From Mangifera indica (lineage: Eukaryota > Streptophyta > Magnoliopsida > Sapindales > Anacardiaceae), in NCBI RefSeq assembly GCF_011075055.1, contig NC_058140.1, positions 15,749,945-15,813,944 on the forward strand: a DNA stretch of 64,000 nucleotides, in the 5' to 3' direction. The position numbers and the translations under genes are program-made. Below are positions 1 to 12,675 of this stretch, one piece after another; position 1 is the stretch's first letter; each line of letters opens with the position of its first letter. The notes under the pieces are model-generated. The model worked only from the letters and a program-made list of their open reading frames with translations, was not told the origin of the DNA and searched no databases.

Positions 1-377
1 CATAACACCTCTATTTATAATCCTATTAATATAATAAATGATGCGATAAACATTCAATTTCCATGATAATTTTTTACTATCAACTACTACTTTTAACTGC
101 ATGGATGACAAAATTCGGGCCTCAGTCTCTGCAAATTCTAAACTAGTAAATAGTCAATTCACGTTTAATATTTGGAAGGCAAAAATAACATATAAAATGG
201 TTAAACAAGTGGTACAAAGTTCACAATCACTGATTTTTTATATCGAAATTATATTCGAGGGACACACATACAAAACACAGTGTGCTTGTGGCACTGAAAG
301 CTACAATTCCACTGGCCAACAAGTTTACTCTTGGTTGAATAAACAACTGAATTTCACAGACAACATTAACATAAAAC

Positions 378-600
378 TGCTAGTTCCGGTAACACTGCTG
401 GGATTCACATCCAGTAACATAGCTACCCGGGTACCTGAGAAGGGTTTGTTTTGTCGGAGGGAGAGGGAGCCGTTGGAGGAGGAAGGGGGCTGACAGTTGG
501 AAATTCGCGCCAAAAGGGGTTTTCTGACCGTTGAGGATTTGAAACTTGGAGGGAAAAACCAGTGAGAAGAAGGAGAATGTGGCAAGTAATTCAAAGCCAT
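378..600 (-). CDS. Partial gene: putative first coding exon of a plastid-targeted protein
   Basis: An open frame on the minus strand starts with ATG at 600 and runs leftward. Its first ~60 residues are rich in Ser, Pro, Arg and Lys with almost no acidic residues, which is the look of a chloroplast transit peptide. A possible 5' splice site (GTTTTA) sits at 377-372, so exon 1 would be about 378-600 and the rest of the gene would lie beyond the left edge. I do not recognise the protein. A plus-strand frame over 101-493 overlaps it; I prefer the minus frame because of its residue composition and because the flank to its right (600-720) looks like a 5' leader. Exon end and function are uncertain. 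Confidence 0.4.
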
Positions 601-603
601 TAA

Positions 604-2149
604 AGAAGAGAAATTGTTTGAGAAGATGCTGCTAAAAGAGCTTTTGTTTCAGCTCGGCTCAATCTCACTTCTTGTTCTAAACTTGCCACGCCACTGTCCT
701 TTTGCTTTGCTATGTTTTGTTATCATCTGAAAAATACAACTAAAATAAAAAAAATTTAAAAAAAAGGGTTTTGGGCCTTTTGACTTGTACAAGTCCAGAT
801 TAAATGATTAATTTTAATATATTTAAAGAAATTCTTTTTTTTTTAAAACATAATCCTCTCAATTTAATTAATTTCAAACTAAATTATACCTTTTCTTTAC
901 CCATTTTTTCCTCTCGGTTTCCTATTTTCAACTTATTTTCTCTTTTTCAAATACGTATTCATCTTGTTACATTTTCTCTGGCCTTAGTTTTATATATTCA
1001 TCTAAAAACATTTACTTAAAACAAAACAAAAGAATTTAATAATTAATTTACCTTTTAAATATATAATTATATAAATAATATATCATTATATAATTACAAA
1101 TTTTAAATTAAAAATAAAATAACAACTAATCTCATGATATACATTATCTATGTACTAATTATTCTAACAAAACTATCAATCTTCTTCACATCTAAAACCA
1201 TATTTATCAACTTGAAACCCTCAAACAGTTCTCTTGGAAATTGATTATATTATAATGGCTAAAGCCAGGCATTTTGAACTCTAAAGTTGAAACCTTTGAA
1301 AGCACCCACCACAGCAACAACAAATTCACTAACCATAGAGAGAAAACAGATGATACCAGAAACAGAATAATAAGCACGACTGAGAAATTCAGCAACATCA
1401 TCTGTATAAATAGCACCAATAAATGGCGGTCAATTTCAGGCAAACCACTGCAAAAATACAAACACAGCAAAGGAAACCAGACCCAATTAGCTTTTAACTA
1501 TAACTCCACTTATACAACTTCTTTTCATCCAAATCACTCTAGTGCCCATCAGTCAAAACAAACTCAAAACATGCAAAAGCTGGTTTCAGCAAAAGGCCAC
1601 CTGCTTTTCTTTCTCATTACAACTTCATTCTATATATGAAAGCCTATAAAAATACCATGAGAGCTATTGACAAATGCTCACTAGTCACATATGGTAGACT
1701 GCTGCTCAACAAAGACACAAAAAACTGATGGAAACACTAAACATTGCTCTGCATTTATATATACTCATTTCAGCTGAGGAAGAATCCACCTGTAAAGGGG
1801 TGTATCCGGTATCTAGTCAATGGCAAGAATGAGGATTATCCATCGCTCCTTCAGCCAAACCCGGTTTAAAGGGTTTGCCATGATGAAAACTGTGGTTTTG
1901 TATATGACTAGGGATGATCTATCCAATTTTTTTGTTTTTCCCCTATTAGTGCCAATTTGACCAATACTGGGTTCAATCCACCATGTATTAATTACATCGC
2001 AATTGGAATCTTTCAGGTCAACCAATCCTTTCCTCTGTTTCACTGCTGAAACATTGTCTATGCCTTATCATGTCTTTAAGCAAAAACAAGACAGCCTCCA
2101 CAAAACGAGCAGGTGCATGCTCCAAATTTTCATGTGACTAAGCAATTCA
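604..2149 (-). other. Intergenic DNA and probable UPF3 3'UTR
   Basis: AT-rich DNA without a convincing gene. The part from 2,149 leftward to roughly 1,200-1,700 is probably the second half of the UPF3 3' untranslated region, entered through the splice acceptor at 2,150-2,151. Minus-strand open frames at 1,813-2,043 and 1,207-1,470 lie within it; the latter is hydrophobic but has no recognisable domain. About 740-1,200 is low-complexity A/T sequence. Confidence 0.4.
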
Positions 2150-2571
2150 CTGCAAAACAATGAGATACAAAACTCACATCATAAATAACCTTCATGAAAT
2201 CCTTAGCCCAAAAAAAAAAAAAAAAAAAGTTTTAGCAATGTCAGCAAAAAGCAATGCACAAAATTAAAAGTCAACAACGTAGGGACTGTTAGCTTTTGCA
2301 ATATCAAAGTGCCTAAATGGGAAGGGACAGGTACAGGGAGAAATCATAAACTTTTGATGGTACTGACAAGCCAGAAATTCAATTGAATATTAGTAGACTT
2401 CAGAACTACCACCTTAACTGGTGACTTTACATTGAATTACAAAAATTGGAAAATACATAGCTAGGAAATTCAAGTAAATTGTGCATATGTCATATTGTAT
2501 TTCCAACCATTTCAATGCATTGGCTATATACTGGGGAAAAAGGAAATCATTCCCAATGAATAAAGGCTCAC
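2150..2571 (-). other. Putative intron in the UPF3 3'UTR
   Basis: On the minus strand a good donor (CTG|GTGAGC) begins at 2,571, only 12 bases past the UPF3 stop codon (2,586-2,584). A strong acceptor with a T-rich tract (TTGTTTTGCAG) ends at 2,150, giving a 422 bp intron. A nearer acceptor (CCCCAG, ~50 bp from the donor) is too close to be usable. This is read from splice signals only. Confidence 0.5.
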
Positions 2572-2583
2572 CAGTTTAACCAG

Positions 2584-5500
2584 CTAAGAACCTGAACTTG
2601 ACTTCTGAACCCAGACTTGTTTCTGCAAATCAGTAAATAAACATGGATATAAATAGCAGAAATTTAATGATAAGTGAGCAGAAAAATTATGCATAATATC
2701 AAATATTCAAAAAATGTATAATTACCTCATGGGAGCCATAGCCAGCACCACCACCTCTTCTTGAAGGCTTCCCCTCACCTGTAGCAGAAGAGCCATCAGC
2801 ATCCTTAAGAACATGTGTTGGTCCTCGACGACCAACATGTCTATGGGTGCCTGCATAAAATCAAACACTCAAGTTGTTTCAATCCTGTTTCACAAGTACA
2901 TACACACCCAAAAAAAAAAGGAGTCTGCAAGCCAAAGACAGCTCAAAAAATAATAGAAAAAAAAAAGTAGTTTATCTACAAAATGGAAACCAGTAAGTTC
3001 ACACAAACATAGAAAAATTCAAACGATATTCAAAGATGCCCAAATTTCCTAAACCAAAACTAACCATTGTCTGCAGAAGAATGGCCAATACGTGCACTCC
3101 CAACAGTTTTAACTTCTCCACTCAAATTTGACTGGTCAATTTTCACATCTCCAAGACTCTTTGGAAAAGCACATTCAAAAAGAACAGAATAAACTGAAAA
3201 TGCTCCAAGACAAAATACATCACATTACTTCTTGGTTTCCTACATGCAAAATTTCTTTCTTTTTAGACTACACATGCACATTTCTGGTATTTGTAATATG
3301 CCAAAGCAGTGACCAATCAATTCTGTTTTTTCATGAACAGACTTATGGAAATATTTTTCATACCTTCAGAATAATCTACTGCCGTAGGTGAAAGTTGAGA
3401 AGCAGATGAAGACAAAGACTCATCACTTGCATATGATCCATCCGAACGGCGAAGAGTCCACACACCACGATCTGGTCGATCCTTATTTCTGGAACGTCTT
3501 TCATGTTTCTCGCTATGCAAATCATTTAGAACAATCTTCTCATCAGGAGCCCCGTTTGCATCCTTCACTGCCAATGATACATGAGGTGGACGAGGAGGTC
3601 GTTTATCCTTTTCTACATTTGAAATTTGGATATGTTGTTCAGAGTGAACACCAGAAGACTGACTCTGTCGAGCATCCTTATTTAGAAGTATGCTTCTGAT
3701 CATTCTTCCACCACTTTCACGACGCTGGCTCTGCTTTGAAGCAGGTGAACCAAGTACAGGTTTGACCGTAGATGTACTATGCTGCTGCGACACCCTGCCA
3801 GACACCTGCGTAGGCAAAAGTAATTATTAAGTGTTATGAAGTTACACAGCATAGAAATGGATGAAGTCAGGAGCATACAAAACATCACCATGAAACAAAC
3901 CTTTCCACTAAAACACAGCCCAGCAGATTAAAATATGTGTAAAATTACCAGCTACCCGCACTTCTAGATAAAACCTAGATGGTCCTATAGATTTCAAACC
4001 GACAATAGTTTGGTATTTGTGTCATTAAGGAATTAACTGTTGAGTCAACTAAACAGATAGTGGAAATTTTAGACCAGATTTTGGCCATGATATCCATCAG
4101 AACAAGAAAATCGGTCTGCTCTAAGAATCCTGTCAGATGAAGAGGTAGTCTGGAGTTTAAATGAAAAAAATACAAGGACGAAAGGCTCACGTAAGAAATT
4201 TCTCGTTCTTTCCCTTTCAGAAGCAGCACTTTCTTTTTTCCAGAATCAGTGTTACCAGAAATTCCTGATATAAAAGCATTAAAGGTTAACAAGACCTAAA
4301 AGATAAAACAAAATAAAGCTAGATCGAGAATAAATATAAAGAAAGAGAGGGAGATGAAACATTACCTATTTGCACACACACAAACACAAAAAAACAACCA
4401 TTCCATTAAGATGGTTTTATAGGGTGTAAAAGCAAAGTTTGCATAAGTTCTTCTTCGATAATGAATCTAAAGCAAAACATTTTGCTTCATAAAAACAGGA
4501 TCAAGTAAAATTTAACAGAAAACTAAGACAAGCAGTAAAAACCACAAAATATTAAATAAAATAAAAAATAGAAATTCGAGCACCATCAACAACCAACTCA
4601 TATGCCATTCATGTGAGAAACCCTAAATGTTCACATGTGCATGTAAAAGTGATAACAATGTTCAAAAAACAAAAAGAAAAACACAATATTAGTGAACATT
4701 CCAAGTTTAGAGCTTTGACATACCATTTTCCTCCTCCACTATGTCACTTCCAGTTGCTGAAGCTGACGTGACAAGCTTATCAAGACCCTGCTGATCATCT
4801 CGCTTGGGAACCAGAATGTAATTTGACTTGTCTTTGCCACTTATGCTTTTTGCAGAGCCCCGCAAAACATACTGTCCACACAAAAGAGAAGTTCTATCAA
4901 TAAACCAGATAAATTCCAACTCCAATCATATGCTCTCACCAATCATCTGTTGTCTGCTTCATTTTGATCTCCTCCAACAAAGTGCATTTAGTTATTTGGG
5001 TCAATATGGTAAGACAGAAAACAGAAAAATAATCAAAGGATCAAACCAGGGGCTCCATAACTCCAAGATGATAAATTATTCCATATATCAAGGAGAAGGC
5101 ATAAGTATGAACCTGCCTTTTGAACTTAGCAACCACATTTCAGCATCAACCAATTAAAAGACAAAATTACATCACAGCAATAATAATTAGATTTTATTCC
5201 AAGCTGAACATGTCACAAAGGATGACAAACACCAGGGCATCATAATTTTTGTGGTGAACTAGAGTACTACTCCGTGCTTCTCCAATGGTTTGTTTGTTAT
5301 GGTTGTAAACAAGCTAATTTGATCCACCCAGAAGTAGTTCAAGCTCAGCCTGAGCAAGGAATTGTTGCTCAAGCTAATTTTCAAGTGTCAAATGAACTTG
5401 GAAAAAAAGGTACCAAACACTTAAGTTTTAACCTGAACTCATACTAGGAAAATTATGTCCAAATTAATAAATGCTTAATAAAACATAAAGCAAGCATACA

Positions 5501-8500
5501 AAGATGATATTTCAAGTGGTTGACAATTCCTTGCATACAGTTAAAGGATTGCTAAAAATAGTTATCAACCAATATTAATAAGAATTTTCCATAATAAGAA
5601 ATCGAACATACTCATAGCTAAAAAAGGATTTACAAAGCAGTGAACAACCTGCCCACAGTAAGGCTACACATTCTAAGAGTCCTAAAGCCAGCATAAAGTC
5701 ATAAACAGCAAAATTGAAGCCATTAATCAGTCACTATGACACTACCACCTCCAATTAATGAAACGCAAATGTAAAGATAAGAAATAGATGTCACAAAACA
5801 CAGCTAGAGAAACGCAATCATTTGTTAAGCCTAACAGAACAAAGCAGCATCATACACAAAAGAAGCCAACAAAAGTTAATGTGCAAAGCAGCATTATATT
5901 TGTGCTTGACCCATTTAAAGCAAGAGAAAGTTTAAACCAGACTTTCAATGAATCATTTACAAGCTAAACATGAGCAACTTACAATTTTGGTAGCTCAGGG
6001 GGGAATTTCTCCTTAATGGTATGATTCAGTGTGTAGGAATCTAAAAGCTCCAAATATAAAATAATCTTATAGATTATTGCATTGTCGAAGCATGAATGTA
6101 TTAACAAAATTACTACTGAATATATCTCAAAGCAATGTGAGAGGAGTTGTAAATTCAGCATTCAACATTGCAACTGTAAAAATGAAAAAAAAAAAAGCTT
6201 ACACCACAAACACACCAGTTAGCTTTGATAAAAGTAGTTTCGAAAAATAAATACCATTGCTGTAGAACTCCTTTTCTTTTCAGAACCGTGCTTGGATGAA
6301 CCTGAAATTGCACTTCCACTTGACGATCCACCAGCTCTTCTGCTCAGTTTTCCGTTGGATGATAATTTCTGTCACCAACAAGAGAAAAATAACATTAAGC
6401 AGGTTATATACAATAACAAAGTAGATTTACGATTTAAGACATTGGGTTCCAACTAACAGGTCAACACCCCAAAAAGAAATAAATAAATAAACAGAGTATA
6501 TGAGTGAGAAAGAAAAGGTGGCAACAAACATCAAAACAAAAACTAGCAGACAACCAAAAAAGCACCAAACAAGGACAAAAATCTCAGTTTGGTAACACAG
6601 CAAACTTGTATGCTAAAACTGATTAAAAACTTTCATGTAAATGCATATGGTTAGAAACTAGTAAGCTTTCATGAAATTAATCATAAGGCTGATTACACAT
6701 GAAACTTATATACATTAGATGAAAGCACAGATCATGTTTAATTTCATAAGACTATTTGAAACTCTTATTCTACTTCAAAATAGCAAAGATACCCTAGGTG
6801 CAGCCTTAGCAGCCCTTTTCTGTCTTACAAAATCCATCAAAGGTGTAACTATTGGAGCTTCTTTTGCTGCACCTGCAAACAGAAAGGTAGAATATCAACT
6901 AACTTACACTAAATGGGACCTCTCATTATAATTACACTGCCACTTTTTTTTTCTGTCTTCGTTTTTATTTTTAATTTTTCTATGATAATGCGACTACATT
7001 CATATAACAGGGATCTATGTGACTCACCAGCTCGTTCAGCTTCTCTTCTCTCCAGTTGTATTTCTGCACTAGGAAGATTCTCAACAGGCTTTGCAATAAG
7101 TTCAAGGAACTCCAAATACTCAGGATCTAGATGTTCACCAATAACTACTTATATTAATACAACAGGAAGAAAGATTGCATAATGAGTCCAAATATAATCA
7201 ATGTAGCAATTCAGTTTCAATTGCAAAGAAATTAAGCTGTACCCTTAAGTATGGTCCCATCACGACCATCCTTTTTAAACCATTGCTTCGGAACACGTTG
7301 GGAAGGAGCATACTCAACAATGGCTTTAAACTGAGCACCTGAGATACAAACCAATATTACTAGAAAGATACCACATCTAACATCTGGTCCTACAAAATCC
7401 CTTGTTGGAAAGAGATCAATGATAAGAACCAAATAAATACACAAAAAGCCCTTGATTAAGTTCCTCAAGCATACCAGCAGATCAAAGACTTTCTAAGCTA
7501 TGAAAATATAGAGTGACCTTCTCTCTTATATGAACTAATACCATGTCTTAAACACAAAGAAAGTCATAACACTTCTAGCAATACAATTGAGCCAAATCAA
7601 TCTCTACAAAAAAATTGACAACAATTACCCTTCTCATTAACAAAAACATGCCCATTATAGAAGTCAGCAAACTCAAGAACGTCTTCTGGCCTCTTGAAGT
7701 CAATGTAAGCTCTAGAGCAAGATTGACGCTTTTGACTGCAAAATAATTAAGAAACAGAGTATAAGAGATTATCCTTCACCAATCAGAGAATATGTATACA
7801 TACATCATTATTTGAATATGAAGCTAACCAAATAAAAGAAATAACATAATAATCCACACATGAAAGAGTATACTAAACAAAATGCTGCCATGAAAGCATA
7901 AATTGTAGCCCAAACAAGGAACACTTACATAATTGGCTCTTTTAGAAATAAAAGGATGAGAAATGGGGAAATATATACATAAATAAAAGTGATGTTCCAT
8001 CATTAGAACAGATAAAAAGAATATCAACCACATAAAGAAAAAAGAAGCTTCCCTAGACCAGTCAGTAACCAATCACATTACAATCCAATACATAAAATGT
8101 ACAAGGACTTACAAACACTGTAAGTTACAGAAAAGTTGGTCTCCACCTTTTTGACAGAAGCAAATATAATTAAATAGAAGTTAGGACATAAAATAAATAA
8201 GTCTTCAATAAATTCACTCCCACCGGTAGTGTGCATACCAATCAGGCACATTTGACAGCAAGCAGTACGTAATTGTTCCAAATATAATTACGAAATCAAC
8301 TCTGTAGTTCTAAAACTAAATTTATGATCACCAAGCGCATGGCTTACCAAACATAAAGGCAAAACAATAAAGCAATAGGGCAAATGAAAGATTTGCGTTC
8401 ATTAATTATTATTTCAGTACATCTCCCATGTTTCCCAATTATCATCTCAAACCTATCCACATACACTTGTCAATAAAAGCCTATTCCCATTTATGGGGCT

Positions 8501-9587
8501 GGTTTTTATCAGTGCCATTTGTTCACTCCTCCAGCTAATATTACTATATTATGCACGATACACCTTAAACACAGCAATATCCTTATGCCCTGAACTTAAA
8601 AAAGACAACCGATAATGCAATAGGGTATATAAATGAGTAATATGACAGATTTCCTCACATTAATTGATTTCCCCTCCAAAAGAACAATCGATCTCCTGTT
8701 CCTTTCTCATTCATCATCTCAAACGTTTCATTAACACTAGTTAGTAAAGGCATAATTCCATTTGTGTGGCTGTGTACTATCAGTGGCATCTGTTCACTCC
8801 TCTGGCTAATATTACTGGACAATCCACGATATACCTTAAACATAGCAATATCCTTACTCCATGAAGTTATAAACAACTCTTAACGCATTTTTGAACACTA
8901 AGTACTTTTTGACATCCCGAATACTGTTATCGAAAAAAAAAAACAAATTCCACAACACCCTATCAGAATCAGGCCAATTGAACTCAAGAGCTTCTACAAC
9001 TCACATGCATTCACCCCCTACAATCCCCACAGACTAAATAACGCTGCAGGTTAAAAATCAACCAAAAACATCTCCAATAAAAAACAAACAAAGGAGGTAT
9101 AATAAAATGTTAAGTGCATCCACTCAATCCCGTACGAACCTAAATTTATATGCATTTGCATGTTCCAATTCTGGGCCTCTGGCACATGATATGGAAATAA
9201 TCAACTAAATTAAAACAAGCCCATTAACAAGTATAACTCAAAACTATACAAAATCTAATTAACTGAAGCAGAAAACAAGCACCAACAAGCTTTCCTATTA
9301 ACTAAACCACAACCCAAAACTGAAAACAAAACTTTCAATCAGTAAAAATCCATTCACAAACAATCATCAACAAACCCAAATTCCCCCAAAACACCAAAAT
9401 TAAGCACGAAATTCCACGAAATATTACCAAACAACAGAAACCCTAACCTGGTCTTCCCTTGACGAAAGGACACCCAGTTGTAACGTCCAGCAAACACTCC
9501 ATCGATTTGTTCAATAAAAATGGCCTGCGTAATCGCAGGTGGCAAGCTTCGAACCACCACCTTGGTTCGATCCAACGGCCCCTTCAT
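2584..9587 (-). CDS. UPF3: UPF3, regulator of nonsense-mediated mRNA decay
   Basis: UPF3 links exon-junction complexes to UPF2/UPF1 in nonsense-mediated mRNA decay. Twelve coding exons, in transcript order: 9448-9587, 7629-7735, 7243-7338, 7028-7126, 6793-6872, 6255-6368, 4724-4871, 4191-4264, 3364-3805, 3065-3193, 2726-2850, 2584-2622. They total 1,593 nt (530 aa) in a continuous frame. The Smg4/UPF3 RNP-type domain fills about residues 3-170, with TKVVVRSLPP near the start, RYNWVSFR, SRAYIDFKRPEDV, EYAPSQRVPK and LERREAERA. The rest is Ser/Arg/Gly/Lys-rich and poorly structured, as in plant UPF3, and the protein ends KSSSGS. The exon 10 acceptor was chosen at 3,194 because only that choice keeps the frame open. 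Intron 1 (~1.7 kb) carries a tandem duplication. Family identity is secure; the exact middle exons are inferred. Confidence 0.93.
8399..8876. repeat. Diverged tandem duplication in UPF3 intron 1
   Basis: Two similar segments lie head to tail at about 8,399-8,605 and 8,659-8,870. Shared blocks include GTTCACTCCTC, GGCTAATATTACT and AGCAATATCCTTA. They lie in the intron between coding exons 1 and 2 and have no coding content. Confidence 0.7.
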
Positions 9588-9769
9588 TACAAACCCTTCT
9601 GTAAAAACCCTAAAAAATCAACAACTACGCTATGTTACCGAATTCTCGTTTGGCTTAAACAAATTGTATGAACAGACTAAAATCGGCGTGAAATTACATG
9701 GCGGTTCAGGTTTTAATGCACCGACCGACTGAAATTTGGAGCCCTAATTTTGAATTTGGAAAGTAAAGG

Positions 9770-12540
9770 ATCCATGCAATTCAGAGAAATATAAAGAATA
9801 AATATTCGAACGAGCGACGTAAGGGTAACTGAATACTGTATCGTTTGATTTTAAATATAAATTTTCATTTTCTTTTTCGAAAATAAAGTGTTGTCTTTAA
9901 AGTTTGCATTTTTACAGTGGGAGAAATTAGCTGAAAAATAACCCTAATTTTTTAACCCATTTTGAGATTTTCTAATATACTAATGTTACATATGTCCGAT
10001 GATACAAGTTAGAGGACTAGATAGCAAATTCAGGATCCAAAAAGAAAAAAAGTATAAAATCATATGGGTACGAAAAAACAAATAGTAAAAATTAAGTTTG
10101 TAAAATTATGATTATAAAATTCAGATTTTCACTAAATTTAAAAAAAAAAACCCAATTAATAAATCGTAGTAATTGATTTTTTTATTTATGTTTCTCTAAT
10201 CAGAGTCAAGTCATGCATGACATCATAATAAAGATTACAAAAGTTAATAAAAATAAAAAATTTATAAATAATTACATTATATTTTTACCATCTTTATCTT
10301 ATGCTACATTGTTTGTGAAAAGAATTTCGAATATTAATGGTTGTGTATATGATATAATTAACTAGACTTGTATTTTTTTTTTTTTTTACAAAAATGGATC
10401 AATAAAAAAACAACAACATTTATTGTATTGTTTCATTTATAATATGAAAAAATTTGGATTAGTTTGTTACTATATATATGATTTAATAAAAGAATAAATG
10501 AGACACGAGATTTTTTTTTAATGTGATTTGTCCCAATAATCAAAATATTATACCAATATCGGTGATATTGATTTTTATGTAAGTAATTTACATGAGAACA
10601 AAAGTGTAATGATTTTTTTGTTTCTCCTTTCTTTCATTTTTTTCAATTATTTGTTTCTCTTAAATTTTTAATTCAATTGAGACAGATTTTTGCACCTATT
10701 AACAATATCTTATCTACGAGGGATGTGTATGTCCTATTGGATGAACACTGATGATGTTTTATCGAAGAATATAAATAAGTTCTTTTTTAGTTAGAGTATA
10801 ACTGTAACTTTGATTTGAAGAGACTTATTCATTTCATAAGCTACTGAGTAAAAATTGTTTGGTTGTTAGTCGCTCATCAGAATGTCTATACTTCATATAT
10901 GAATCTTGTAGGTTGTGAACTACCATATAACAATTGTCTTTAGGTTTTTAAAGTGCTAAGAAAACCTCAAGAACTTTGAAAATATTGTATTATATGGATA
11001 TCTTATCAAATCTTTTAAATGATGCAAATTTATGTTATTATGACTTTGTATACTTCGAGTGGTATTTCTATTTTATTGTTTCACTTTCCTTATAAACATA
11101 CAATTGAACGTGCATTATTTCCATATTAGGATGACCAACACTTATTTATAGATAAAAACAAACGAAGGGGAAGCATTCCCGTTCACTCACTTATTTTTTA
11201 TCTATAAAAGGAAAATGAGAGTAAACTAAGTTGCATCCCATAAAGTTTTTTTTCTTACTTTCCTTACATTTACCTTATAACTTGTAAGTTTGAAGGAAAA
11301 AGGAAGTTTAAAGTCTAAGCCTTCCATGGATGAGGAGATTAACTATGATATTCACAGTAACTTTTCATGCTTGTCAATCAGCCATTCATCTCTTTTTGTC
11401 ATTACACTTATTATTACAATGTACACTTCTTGGTCGGAAAGTGATAGTTTGAGCTAACGTGTCTCGAATTTAACTCACAAATAAATGATTATTTTTCATG
11501 TAAGCGAGAAGTTTTGTAATGTAGATATAGTGCTCAACATTGTGAATTGTCTATTTAGATTTATGATTTAATATTATGTATCAATATCTTCAATCAAATT
11601 ATTATTATTAGCATTTGAGCACATGTTATTAATATTTATAAGCAAACAATATATTATGATAAAAACCCTTTAAAAATAATTTGTGTGACAAAAAATACGA
11701 TTATATATGTAAAAAAATATGAATTTAAATTTCATTTGATAACATATTAAAATTAAAATTTTAACTTATCTAATTCAATGGTTATCTGGTCAATTACTAA
11801 ATTCAAAATTTATTTTATTCAATATAATTAATTTAATATTAAAAATGATAATTTAATCCAAATAAAATTCCTGTTATAAAAAAAATCATGATAAAAAATA
11901 TAAATATTGGTATAATTACAGTATTTTTTTAATATAATACTACAATAATAAATTATGTACTATATTCTTTGATACATAATATGGTAATAGTATCACAATC
12001 ATATCATCTCTTAAATCTCATAAATAGCAAATCTGATATAATATCTCATAATAATATTATTAAAATCAAGGCATTAAACGTATACAATCTAATTTTTTAA
12101 TAAAATCATCTGTACATCCCTTTAGCTATAAATAATCCAATCAAATTATATTTATATATTTTTAATTTATAATATAAATATATAAATTATAAGTTATTAT
12201 ATAATTAAATAAATTTAAAATAAAAAAATATACAAATCATTATAAATTAATTATTATAATTTATTTAAAATTATTAAAATATATAATAATATATTATTAT
12301 TTATATATAAAATTATACCCCATTTATATAAATAATACCCTACTGATTTTTTCAGTTGATGTAAAAAATTCATAATAAAAAAAATTAGAAAAAACAAAAA
12401 CTCAATTAGTAGCTCTCTACACACTTCCACAACACCCCGAATTATTAGGGAAAATAAAAAATAAAAAAAACCGCAGAGACAAGAAGACTCTCACAGTAAC
12501 ACCAATTCCATCTCCTCCACTTTGCATCTACTCTCTATCT
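9770..12540. other. Intergenic region between the divergent UPF3 and KH genes
   Basis: About 2.7 kb of very AT-rich DNA with no supportable gene. The two ends must contain the outward-facing promoters of UPF3 (left) and the KH gene (right). A short inverted repeat (14 bp arms around TTTATAGATAAAAA, ~45 bp loop) lies near 11,140-11,205. 11,600-12,400 is almost pure A/T. Confidence 0.6.
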
Positions 12541-12552
12541 TCCATCCCCTCA

Positions 12553-12666
12553 GTAAGTTTTTTTTTTTTCCTAATCATTTTTATGTTTTCTTGTCTGGGT
12601 ATTTTCTCTTTTTCCTGTTCTTGTGTTTTTGTTTTTCATGTGTGTTGTTTTCTTGACTTGGAACAG
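12553..12666 (+). other. 5'UTR intron of the KH-domain gene
   Basis: A consensus donor (CA|GTAAGT) at 12,553 is followed by a T-rich tract and an acceptor (GGAACAG) ending at 12,666, ten bases before the start codon at 12,676. A spliced leader explains the T-rich sequence just before the coding start. Confidence 0.65.
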
Positions 12667-12675
12667 TCATTTTCT

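Noticed and set aside
101..493. Plus-strand open frame of 130 codons
   Set aside because: Overlaps the minus-strand frame with a transit-peptide-like start at 600; no domain seen and its composition is not convincing. It could still be real, but I prefer the minus strand.
1207..1470. Hydrophobic minus-strand frame of 87 codons
   Set aside because: Lies in the likely UPF3 3'UTR, no start context or homologous features recognised; T-rich sequence read as Leu/Phe/Val gives false hydrophobic frames.
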